Positions 1-5,999 of a DNA stretch of 10,540 bases are shown here, piece by piece. Every line of letters begins with the position of its first letter. Position 1 is the stretch's first letter. Below the pieces are notes generated by a model that saw nothing but the letters and a program-made list of their open reading frames with translations, did not search any database and was not told where the DNA came from. Made by a program: the position numbers and the translations under genes. Location: positions 1 to 10,540 of the forward strand of contig DDPM01000189.1 in the NCBI GenBank assembly GCA_002342165.1. Direction: 5' to 3'. The DNA comes from Hylemonella sp. UBA2468. Its GTDB lineage: Bacteria > Pseudomonadota > Gammaproteobacteria > Burkholderiales > Burkholderiaceae_C.

Positions 1-246
1 GACAGCCGAATTTTGCAAGTGCATGGCCAGCGCATGGTGGACCGAGACTTTGCCCCCCGCGCCCGCATGACGGTACAGCTTAAAGACCTGCGCAACGCGC
101 TGGATACGGCAGGAGGTTTGGGTTTTGTTGCCCCCATTACAGGGCTTTTGGAGCAGTTGTACGCGCAAGGCATTGCCCACGGCCATCAAGACTTGGACCA
201 CGCTGGCTTGTTTGTGGAACTGGCTGAGCGCAACGGTATGCGTTGA
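1..246 (+). CDS. beta-hydroxyacid dehydrogenase family NAD(P)-dependent oxidoreductase, C-terminal end (5' partial)
   Basis: Only the last 81 residues are in the window; the frame is open from base 1 to the TGA at 244-246. The piece reads as the all-helical C-terminal domain of the 3-hydroxyisobutyrate dehydrogenase / tartronate semialdehyde reductase family. The segment RMTVQLKDLRNALDTA, then a Pro-containing helix (APITGLLEQLYAQG) and an HGHQDLDHAG motif are typical of the family's end. The Lys-Asp-Leu segment is a conserved part of these enzymes near the coenzyme. Members reduce or oxidise small 2- or 3-hydroxy acids with NAD(P)H in the cytoplasm. The substrate cannot be told from this fragment, and the Rossmann domain and the catalytic lysine lie upstream. 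The gene converges with the DUF2237 gene and its stop codon directly abuts that gene's stop codon. Confidence 0.85.
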   Translation, partial: DSRILQVHGQRMVDRDFAPRARMTVQLKDLRNALDTAGGLGFVAPITGLLEQLYAQGIAHGHQDLDHAGLFVELAERNGMR

Positions 247-621
247 TCAAGCCTGCTTTTTATGCAGGGCATGTGCCTGCAATTGCTCCAGCGACACATG
301 GTCCAGTGCAGCAATATGGGTGCTTTCCAGCACCACGGGTGGGGCAACGCCAGCATCCAAAGCTTCTTTCCAGCGCAACACGCACAGGCACCAGCGGTCG
401 CCGGCTTGAAGTCCCGCAAAACGGTACTCGGGACGGGGGGTCATGAGGTCGTTGCCACGCTGCAACGAAAACACCAAGAATTCCGGCGTGACGCGGGCGC
501 ACACCACATGGGTTCCTGGGTCTTCTTCATGGTGGTGGCAACACCCGTCGCGAAAAAATCCGGTCAGGGGGTCGTAGGAGCAGGGCACCAGATCGCCCCC
601 AAGCACATTTAAAGATCTCAT
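247..621 (-). CDS. DUF2237 family protein
   Basis: This is a small protein of 124 residues, a full-length match to the DUF2237 family as I remember it. The family signature is clear: LNVLGGDLVPCSYDPLTGFF (residues 4-23), then RDGCC at 24-28, a V-C near 40-41, FSLQRGNDLMTPRPE at 51-65 and GDRWCLCVLRW at 74-84. Cysteines lie at 14, 27, 28, 41, 78 and 80, with a His triplet at 29-31. That would suit metal binding or redox chemistry, but the family has no assigned function that I know of. There is no signal peptide or membrane segment, so it is probably cytoplasmic. The start is the ATG at 619-621. Upstream is CAGGAC directly against the ATG, too close for a good ribosome binding site, so the start is fair but not certain. 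The alternative start, the TTA/AAT region just inside, has no start codon. Confidence 0.85.
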   Translation of the reverse strand: MRSLNVLGGDLVPCSYDPLTGFFRDGCCHHHEEDPGTHVVCARVTPEFLVFSLQRGNDLMTPRPEYRFAGLQAGDRWCLCVLRWKEALDAGVAPPVVLESTHIAALDHVSLEQLQAHALHKKQA

Positions 622-750
622 GTCCTGAACTGTAGCGGGATTGGGTTTGACCTGGGGTTGGCTTTGAGTTTCAGGCTTGCACGTACATTACGGGCCTGCA
701 TCGTTTTTATCCACCCTTGGCCAACATTGGCGACCCCTGAGGTCAACCCG
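622..750. other. divergent intergenic region between the DUF2237 gene and the AEC permease gene
   Basis: These 129 bases separate two divergent genes and must hold whatever promoters they use. On the plus strand TTGACC at 647-652 could be a -35 element, but nothing resembling TATAAT stands 16-18 bases downstream. On the minus strand I see no convincing pair. A GAGG at 739-742 is placed as the ribosome binding site of the permease gene. There is no hairpin, RNA gene or small coding frame that I would defend. A frame that opens upstream at a TTG (658) is treated as an artefact of the permease frame. Confidence 0.4.
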
Positions 751-1659
751 TTGAATTTCGCACAGCTTTTATTTCCGGATTTTTCGCTGATCTTGTGCGG
801 CTTTTTGGTCTGCCGCTTCACGCCACTGAACCGGCAGGTTTGGGAGCCGGTAGAGCGCTTGGTGTATTTTTTTCTGTTTCCCGTGCTGCTGTTTTACAGC
901 ATTGTGCGCAGCCCACTGGACCTGCAAGCCACGTCCAGCCTTATTGGTGCGGGGGTGCTCACAGGCCTGTGCGGCATAGGCTTGGCTTACGTCCTGCCTT
1001 ACTTGCCAGGGCTAAATAGCCGCATAGACCCTCGCCTGCATGCGGGCAGCGCGCAAGTGGCGTTCAGGTTCAACTCCTTTATTGGGCTGGCTTTGGCCGA
1101 GCGTGTTGCGGGCGCACAGGGCTTGCTGCTCATTTCGGTGCTGATTGGGTTTTGTGTGCCCATGTTCAACATTGCGGCGGTGTTTCCCATGGCACGTCAT
1201 GGGCAGCGCAGCGTTTGGGGTGAGTTGGTGCGCAACCCCTTGATTTTGGCCACCGTATCGGGCTTGGCTTTCAACCTGCTGGGGCTGCAACTGCCAGTTT
1301 GGGCAGAGCCCAGCCTGAGCCGCATTGGAGGCGCCTCGTTGGCGCTGGGCTTGATGTCTGCAGGGGCGGGGCTGCAATTTTCAAGCTTCAGCAGAGGCCA
1401 GCTGTTGGCGTTGCTGACCTTGGGAATTCGGCATGCCATTACCCCTTGCATTGCGCTGGGCTTGGGGCTTTGGATGGGGCTGCAACCTGCGCAACACATG
1501 GTGCTGATGATTTTTTCGGCGCTGCCCACGGCATCCACCTGCTATGTGCTGACCAGCCGCATGGGCTACGACGGGCCCTACGTGGCGGGACTGGTGACCT
1601 TGTCTACCCTGCTGGGCATGGCCAGCCTGCCTTTTGCCATAGCGCTTTTGGGCTTATAA
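751..1659 (+). CDS. AEC (auxin efflux carrier) family transporter
   Basis: This is an integral inner-membrane permease of 302 residues, the usual length for bacterial AEC proteins. Almost the whole chain is hydrophobic, with about ten potential membrane segments. An N-terminal bundle runs to about residue 145 and a second bundle follows a hydrophilic loop (MARHGQRSVWGELVRNP). Recognisable family stretches are FRFNSFIGLALAERV in the centre and SALPTASTCYVLTSRMGYD near the end. Family members move small carboxylates (malate, malonate and similar) or other organic anions; the substrate here cannot be assigned. I chose the TTG at 751-753 because the protein then begins LNFAQLLFPDFSLILCGF like its relatives and GAGG lies 8 bases upstream. 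The frame is open further upstream to a TTG at 658, but that extension (31 residues) is Arg-rich and unlike the family. The gene converges with the P-loop protein gene across a 12-base gap with no hairpin. Confidence 0.85.
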   Translation: MNFAQLLFPDFSLILCGFLVCRFTPLNRQVWEPVERLVYFFLFPVLLFYSIVRSPLDLQATSSLIGAGVLTGLCGIGLAYVLPYLPGLNSRIDPRLHAGSAQVAFRFNSFIGLALAERVAGAQGLLLISVLIGFCVPMFNIAAVFPMARHGQRSVWGELVRNPLILATVSGLAFNLLGLQLPVWAEPSLSRIGGASLALGLMSAGAGLQFSSFSRGQLLALLTLGIRHAITPCIALGLGLWMGLQPAQHMVLMIFSALPTASTCYVLTSRMGYDGPYVAGLVTLSTLLGMASLPFAIALLGL

Positions 1660-1671
1660 CTCAGGTTTTGG

Positions 1672-2271
1672 TCAGTTTTCGCCTTTGAGCAGCTCCGCCG
1701 TAAAGTGGTGGATGGTCTGCACATCGGGCTTGAGCGGTGTGAAGTTGATGGCCTCACGGTGCATGATGCCGCGCAGACCTTTGTCGATTTCCAGCGCTTG
1801 CTCTTCGTCTTGGAAGCGGCCGGTGTGCACATATTTCTTGTCGCCCCGCTCTACCATCACATTGATGTTGTTGTACTGCTTGTACCAAGCCAAGATTTGT
1901 TGGCGGGTTTTGCCAATGTCACAAATGTTGTCGGGGTGGTACTCGTTGTAAAACAAAATTTGCGGCAAGGAGCATTCGGTGACCAAGTACTGCACTTGGC
2001 CGTCCATCAGTTCCAGCATCAAGTTTTGTTGCTGGGCAATGCGGTGCTGGTTGCGCAGGGCTTCAAAGTCTTTTTGCCACACCTTGGATTTGGCATAGTC
2101 AGGAATCAGCTCCACCGATTTGTGGTGCAGGTTCAAATACAAAATGATGGCTGAGGTGAACAAAGACTTGTCGCAACCCGGCCCGCCAATGATGTTGATG
2201 ACCTTGGTGGGGTACATGCGCATTTTGTTTTCGGGCAAATGGTCCGACACATAGGTGAATCGCATGGTCAT
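1672..2271 (-). CDS. NadR/AAA_28-like P-loop nucleotide kinase-like protein with altered Walker A motif
   Basis: The 199-residue product has the layout of the AAA_28 / NadR-like kinase family, which is common in phages. A P-loop follows a beta strand (KVINIIGGPGCDKS, residues 23-36), then VELIPDYAKSKVWQ (53-66), a helix with HRIAQQQNLMLELMDGQ (76-92), the strand YLVTEC (95-100) and a lid-like ERGDKKYVHTGRFQDEEQA (141-159). The odd point is position 34. The invariant Gly before Lys in GxxxxGK[ST] is Asp (codon GAC at 2170-2172, one base from GGC). The usual VTD after the core strand is VTE. The lid Arg and Lys residues remain. ATP binding may therefore be weak or changed. The start ATG at 2269-2271 has AAGGAG at 2278-2283, 6 bases upstream. 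It sits 12 bases after the queG stop, so the two genes are probably one operon. The true substrate is unknown; a nucleoside, NMN-type or other small molecule is only a guess. Confidence 0.7.
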   Translation of the reverse strand: MTMRFTYVSDHLPENKMRMYPTKVINIIGGPGCDKSLFTSAIILYLNLHHKSVELIPDYAKSKVWQKDFEALRNQHRIAQQQNLMLELMDGQVQYLVTECSLPQILFYNEYHPDNICDIGKTRQQILAWYKQYNNINVMVERGDKKYVHTGRFQDEEQALEIDKGLRGIMHREAINFTPLKPDVQTIHHFTAELLKGEN

Positions 2272-2277
2272 TGAAGT

Positions 2278-2283
2278 CTCCTT
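2278..2283 (-). promoter_or_regulatory. strong ribosome binding site of the P-loop protein gene
   Basis: Read on the minus strand, AAGGAG follows directly after the TAA stop of queG (2284-2286) and ends 6 bases before the ATG at 2269-2271. It fixes the start codon over the internal ATG two codons later, and it suggests the gene is translated from the queG message. Confidence 0.75.
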
Positions 2284-3402
2284 TTACTCCTGAATTTGGG
2301 CCAAAGCCCATAGCACATGTTCGCGCACCACTTCACTCGGGTGCTGCGCCCTGAGCAGCAAGGCATTCTGAATGCCGGCATCATGCCCCAAACGCAAGGC
2401 GTTGCCCATGGCAATCGCAATATTACGCAACCATTGGGCGTGTCCAATCCTCCGAATAGCGCTGCCTTCGGTGCGCTTTAAAAACGCCTCCTCGGTCCAG
2501 GCCATCAGCTCCACCAGAGTGCTGTGGCCCAGGCCTTCGCGCTCTTCAAAGTCGGGCAACACCGCACGTTGGGCAAATTTATTCCAAGGGCACACCAGCT
2601 GGCAATCGTCGCAGCCATAAATGCGGTTGCCCATTAAAGGGCGCAGCGCCTCGGGCACAGAGCCCGCATGCTCAATGGTGAGGTAAGAAATGCACCGCCG
2701 CGCATCCAGAATGTTGGGGCCCAATATGGCTTGGGTGGGACAAATGTCGATGCACGCAGTGCAGCTGCCGCAGTGGTTCGACACCGGTTGGGTTTCGGGC
2801 AAAGCCAGGTTGACAAAAATTTCGCCCAAAAAAAACATGGAGCCGGCTTCTCGGTTTAACAACAGTGTGTGCTTGCCACGCCAACCCAAGCCGCTGCGCT
2901 GCGCGAGTTCAACCTCGAGTACGGGGGCTGAATCGGTAAACACCCTATATTGCAGGTGGGGCAACTGGCTTTGCATGCGCTGGGCCAACTGTTGCAAGCG
3001 CTGGCGCAACACCTTGTGGTAATCCCGCCCCCTTGCGTACACCGACACCACAGCGTGCTCTGGCCGCTCTAGCACTTGCAGCTCTTTAGGGGCCCAATCT
3101 TCAGGTGATGCAATGTTGCTGGGCGGCAAATAATTCATGCGCAGGGTAATGACGCTCAAGGTACCGGGCACCAGCTCGGCCGGGCGGGCCCGCTTCAGCC
3201 CATGTTGGGTCATGTAGTTCATACTACCGTGAAAGCCTTGCGCCAGCCAATCCAACAATGCGGGCTCGGCATCGGTGAGGTCTACACCGCTGATGCCGAT
3301 TTGGGAAAATCCGAGCTCAGTCGCCCAAGTTTGAATCTGATCGACCCAATTGGAGCTTTCTGGAGAGCTGTTTTCTAATTCGCTTTGAGGATGTTCGTGC
3401 AC
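2284..3402 (-). CDS. queG: epoxyqueuosine reductase QueG
   Basis: QueG carries out the last step of queuosine synthesis, reducing epoxyqueuosine to queuosine at position 34 of tRNAs with GUN anticodons. It uses cobalamin and two [4Fe-4S] clusters in the cytoplasm. Numbering from the GTG at 3400-3402 gives 372 residues. The N-terminal cobalamin-binding reductase domain includes VFTDSAPVLE (154-163), whose Asp157 matches the family's catalytic acid. The ferredoxin-like part has CxxCxxCxxxCP (Cys 211, 214, 217, 221), a Cys at 237 in RRCISYLTIE, and CDDCQLVCPWN (Cys 264, 267, 271). A helical-repeat C-terminus follows (WLRNIAIAMGNAL). All key residues are present. GTG 3402 is the last possible start; an ATG at 3436-3438 or a further start at 3480 would make it run into tsaE. 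In the Escherichia coli chromosome the homologues of queG, tsaE and an Ami amidase are also close together. Confidence 0.93.
   Translation of the reverse strand: MHEHPQSELENSSPESSNWVDQIQTWATELGFSQIGISGVDLTDAEPALLDWLAQGFHGSMNYMTQHGLKRARPAELVPGTLSVITLRMNYLPPSNIASPEDWAPKELQVLERPEHAVVSVYARGRDYHKVLRQRLQQLAQRMQSQLPHLQYRVFTDSAPVLEVELAQRSGLGWRGKHTLLLNREAGSMFFLGEIFVNLALPETQPVSNHCGSCTACIDICPTQAILGPNILDARRCISYLTIEHAGSVPEALRPLMGNRIYGCDDCQLVCPWNKFAQRAVLPDFEEREGLGHSTLVELMAWTEEAFLKRTEGSAIRRIGHAQWLRNIAIAMGNALRLGHDAGIQNALLLRAQHPSEVVREHVLWALAQIQE
3397..3402. promoter_or_regulatory. shared divergent start site, GTGCAC palindrome
   Basis: GTG at 3397-3399 on the plus strand is a good start for tsaE, because GAGG at 3387-3390 lies 6 bases upstream. 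The reverse complement of CAC at 3400-3402 is GTG, the most downstream possible start of queG. If both are used, the genes abut head to head with no spacer. Each promoter and ribosome binding site would then lie inside the other gene's coding sequence. The queG side has only a weak GGGG before its GTG. Confidence 0.4.
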
Positions 3403-3891
3403 GTTGACCCCATTGTAAAAACCCTGCACTGGAACCATGAGGACCAGACCATGGCCTTTGCGCAGGGTTTGGCGCAGCACCTTTTGGCGTCAGACAGCTT
3501 CCACACCCTCTACATAGAACTTCAAGGACCGCTGGGCTCTGGCAAAACCACACTGGTGCGGCACTTGCTGCGCGCCTTAGGGGTGGAAGGCCGCATCAAA
3601 AGCCCCACCTATGCGGTTCTTGAAACCTACAACCCCAAAGATTTTTCCATTTTTCATTTTGATTTTTATAGATTGACCGATCCACGCGAATGGGAGGACG
3701 CGGGTTTTAGGGATGTGTTTGGGGGTGCGGGCCTCAAACTTGCCGAGTGGCCAGAGCAGGCCGCTGGCTTGTTGCCCACTGCCGATCTAACGCTAAGCCT
3801 GCGCACCCTAGACCAGGAGATTCGAGAAGTAGAGTTAACAGCTGCCACGCCCAAAGGCCAAGAGCTTTATAAACTTTGGCATCCTCAATGA
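3397..3891 (+). CDS. tsaE: tRNA threonylcarbamoyladenosine biosynthesis ATPase TsaE
   Basis: TsaE is the ATPase partner of the TsaB-TsaD complex, which puts threonylcarbamoyl on A37 of ANN-decoding tRNAs. From the GTG at 3397 the protein has 164 residues, close to the usual length. It has a Walker A motif GPLGSGKTT at 44-52, a switch segment IKSPTYAV with SPTY at 69-72, a Walker B-like HFDFYRL with Asp at 89, and the family's EWP at 117-119. The Glu and Trp there correspond to conserved residues of E. coli TsaE. The ATG at 3391 has GAGG directly against it and is less likely; a TTG at 3385 is also possible. The TGA stop overlaps the ATG of the next gene (ATGA at 3888-3891), a sign of translational coupling to the amidase, as is common for tsaE and ami genes. 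Confidence 0.93.
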   Translation: MHVDPIVKTLHWNHEDQTMAFAQGLAQHLLASDSFHTLYIELQGPLGSGKTTLVRHLLRALGVEGRIKSPTYAVLETYNPKDFSIFHFDFYRLTDPREWEDAGFRDVFGGAGLKLAEWPEQAAGLLPTADLTLSLRTLDQEIREVELTAATPKGQELYKLWHPQ

Positions 3892-5252
3892 CGCCCCCAG
3901 TACAAATGAAACGCCGCCAACTGCTTCAACTCTCCGGTGTGAGTTGTGTGGGCACCATGGCCCTGTACCTGGGACCCACGCATTGGGCCTGGGGCGCATC
4001 CATATTGGCGGTGCGCATTTGGCCAGCACCCGATTACTCGCGCGTCACCATTGAATCGGATACGCCGCTTAAATTTAAACCTTTGATGGTGGCAGACCCA
4101 CCCCGTTTGGCTGTGGACATTGAAGGCGTTGTGCTCAACCCCGCCTTGCGTGAGCTGGTGGCCAAGGTGCAAGCCAATGACCCCAATATTGCCGGCATCC
4201 GGGTGGGACAGTTTTTGCCTGAAGTGGTGCGGCTGGTGATTGACCTTAAACACAGCATCACCCCGCAGGTTTTTAATCTGGAGCCTGTGGCCGCCTACAA
4301 ACATCGGCTGGTGTTGGACCTTTACCCCACCACGCCCGTAGACCCTTTGAGCGCCTTGATTGCCGAGCGCGCCAAATCCACTGCGCAGGACCCTTTAGGC
4401 GACCTGATGGCGCTACACGCCCAAAAACCGGTGGCTGCGCCAAACAACACGCCCACGTCCAACACACCCACCTCCAACTCACCATCTCCCAGCTTGCCAG
4501 CCCCTGCTGTACAAACCGCCAGCAAAACCGAGCGCTTGATCATTGTGGCTTTGGATGCCGGCCACGGCGGCGAGGACCCGGGTGCCATTGGCCCGGGTGG
4601 CACGCGAGAAAAAGATGTGGTGCTCAGCTTGGCACACCGCATGCGCGAGCGCATCAACGGTACCACCCTGAACGGCAACCCCATGCGCACCTACCTCACG
4701 CGTGATGGCGACTTTTTTGTACCTTTGCATGTGCGGGTGCAAAAAGCACGTCAAGTACAAGCCGACTTGTTTATGAGTTTGCATGCCGACGCTTTTTACA
4801 CGCCGCGCCCGCAAGGAGCCAGCGTGTTTGCTTTAAGCCAAAGCGGTGCCTCCAGCTCAGCAGCCCGCTGGATGGCCGCCAAAGAAAACAAGGCCGATCT
4901 GATTGGCGGCCTGAACGTCAAAGCGCAAGATCCCAACGTGCAACGCATGCTGCTGGACATGAGCACTACCGCCCAAATCAACGACAGCCTGAAGCTGGGC
5001 AACACCCTGCTTCAAGAAATTGGCCGGGTAGGCAAGCTGCACAAGCCTCAGGTAGAACAAGCCAGTTTTGCGGTGCTTAAGGCACCCGATATTCCCAGCG
5101 TGTTGGTGGAAGCGGCCTTTATAAGCAACCCCGAGGAAGAAGCCAAGCTCAACACCGAGGCCTATCAGGAGCAACTGGCACAGGCTTTGATGCGTGGCAT
5201 AGAGGGCTACTTTGGCCGGAACCCGCCACTTGCGCGCAGCAGAAGCATTTAG
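3888..5252 (+). CDS. amiC: N-acetylmuramoyl-L-alanine amidase, AmiC type, Tat-exported
   Basis: This zinc amidase cuts the bond between N-acetylmuramic acid and the peptide stem of peptidoglycan in the periplasm, mainly to separate daughter cells. The product has 454 residues. The start MTPPVQMKRRQLLQLSG carries a twin-arginine motif (KRRQLLQ, residues 8-14) and a hydrophobic stretch ending near WAWGA. An AMIN domain follows (about 38-147), which targets the protein to the septum or wall. A Pro/Thr/Ser/Asn linker (about 183-215, with a repeated NTPTSNTPTSN) leads into the Amidase_3 domain (about 217-445). Zinc ligands are His226 in DAGHGG, Glu241 in TREKD and His299 in SLHADA; the catalytic Glu408 is in VEAAF. 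The segment WMAAKENKADLIGG to about residue 377 resembles the regulatory helix insert of AmiA/B/C that an LytM-factor activator relieves. ATGA overlap with tsaE supports the ATG at 3888. An ATG at 3906 would also keep the signal. No clear ribosome binding site is seen. Confidence 0.9.
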   Translation: MTPPVQMKRRQLLQLSGVSCVGTMALYLGPTHWAWGASILAVRIWPAPDYSRVTIESDTPLKFKPLMVADPPRLAVDIEGVVLNPALRELVAKVQANDPNIAGIRVGQFLPEVVRLVIDLKHSITPQVFNLEPVAAYKHRLVLDLYPTTPVDPLSALIAERAKSTAQDPLGDLMALHAQKPVAAPNNTPTSNTPTSNSPSPSLPAPAVQTASKTERLIIVALDAGHGGEDPGAIGPGGTREKDVVLSLAHRMRERINGTTLNGNPMRTYLTRDGDFFVPLHVRVQKARQVQADLFMSLHADAFYTPRPQGASVFALSQSGASSSAARWMAAKENKADLIGGLNVKAQDPNVQRMLLDMSTTAQINDSLKLGNTLLQEIGRVGKLHKPQVEQASFAVLKAPDIPSVLVEAAFISNPEEEAKLNTEAYQEQLAQALMRGIEGYFGRNPPLARSRSI

Positions 5253-5308
5253 CGTCTTGTCTTAGCCCTTGGCTCAGCACATCACGACTAGGAGGCTTCT
5301 GGCAGGCC
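5253..5308. other. short convergent spacer between the amidase and DedA genes
   Basis: These 56 bases lie between two gene ends. A possible short hairpin, GAGGC at 5292-5296 with GCCTC at 5306-5310, runs into the DedA stop codon. It has only 5 base pairs, a 9-base loop and no T run on either strand. I do not call it a terminator. Confidence 0.3.
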
Positions 5309-5959
5309 TCAAGGCACAGCTTTAGACGCGCTGCGCCCCCGCCAAGTACCCCATAACACCAACAGGCCGGGCACCAGAATCATGCCCCAAATGATTTTTT
5401 CTAGGTTCTGCTTCACCCAAGGCAAACCGCCTAAAAAGTAGCCCGCCACGCACAGGCCGACTACCCAAATCAATGCGCCGACTACGTTGTACAAGGTGAA
5501 GCGACTGCGCGACATATCGGCTACGCCCGCCACAAAAGGCGCAAAGGTGCGAATGAAAGGCATAAAACGCGCCAGGATGATGGTGATGCCGCCGTACCGC
5601 TCGTAAAAACCATGGGCTTGGTCAAACGCGCGCTTGTTGAACCAGCGCGAGCTTTCCCATGCAAACACCTTGGGCCCCACATACCGACCAATGGCAAAGT
5701 TGGTTTGGTCGCCCAAAACGGCGGCCACCAACAGCACCGTCATCACCAAAGGCAAATCCAACAAACCCACGCCGGCCAAAGCCCCCACCACAAACAACAG
5801 CGAGTCGCCGGGCAAAAAAGGCATGACCACCAAGCCGGTTTCTACAAACACAATCAGAAACAGCAACACATAAACCCAAGTGCCGTATTGGGTCACAAAG
5901 GCCTCAAGGTGTCGGTCTACGTGGAGGATGAAGTCAAGAAGAAAGGTGAAGATTTCCAT
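5309..5959 (-). CDS. DedA family membrane protein (YqjA/YghB type)
   Basis: The product is a 216-residue inner-membrane protein with several hydrophobic segments (about 27-45, 52-82, 125-143 and 155-205). The family signatures are strong: FVETGLVVMPFLPGDSLL (38-55), GRYVGPKVF (91-99), FYERYGGITIILARFMPF (118-135) and IRTFAPFVAGV (136-146). Glu40, Asp52, Arg131 and Arg137 line up, with one residue of offset, with the acidic and arginine residues reported essential in E. coli YqjA. DedA proteins maintain membrane-potential and envelope tolerance, and some members carry undecaprenyl phosphate back across the membrane. Which role applies here is not shown. The gene lies 40 bases after the S8 protease on the same strand and may be read with it, though no promoter or terminator is clear between them. 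The ATG at 5957-5959 lacks a good ribosome binding site. The C-terminal tail is basic (WRGRSASK). Confidence 0.9.
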   Translation of the reverse strand: MEIFTFLLDFILHVDRHLEAFVTQYGTWVYVLLFLIVFVETGLVVMPFLPGDSLLFVVGALAGVGLLDLPLVMTVLLVAAVLGDQTNFAIGRYVGPKVFAWESSRWFNKRAFDQAHGFYERYGGITIILARFMPFIRTFAPFVAGVADMSRSRFTLYNVVGALIWVVGLCVAGYFLGGLPWVKQNLEKIIWGMILVPGLLVLWGTWRGRSASKAVP

Positions 5960-5999
5960 GCAGCGGATTATCTCTGCACATTCAGAAGCTCACGGCGTT

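Noticed and set aside
658..750. Upstream extension of the AEC permease frame starting at TTG 658
   Set aside because: It adds 31 residues rich in Arg and Trp that are unlike the family N-terminus, while TTG 751 has GAGG at proper spacing.
1012..1377. 121-codon open frame on the minus strand inside the AEC permease gene
   Set aside because: Gln- and Arg-rich translation is a mirror of a hydrophobic coding region; no family resemblance.
1705..2154. 149-codon open frame on the plus strand opposite the P-loop protein gene
   Set aside because: It is antisense to a gene with a strong ribosome binding site and a recognisable fold; the translation looks like no family and has no ribosome binding site.
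3906..3990. Possible lipoprotein signal (Cys in LSGVSC) in the amidase N-terminus
   Set aside because: The lipobox needs Leu/Val/Ile at -3; here it is Gly, and the twin-arginine signal continues past the Cys.
4441..4500. Repeated Asn-Thr-Pro-Thr-Ser units as a minisatellite or CRISPR-like array
   Set aside because: Only about two short, imperfect copies that encode the interdomain linker of the amidase.
5292..5310. Hairpin at the DedA gene end as a terminator
   Set aside because: Only 5 base pairs with a 9-base loop and no T run, overlapping the stop codon.
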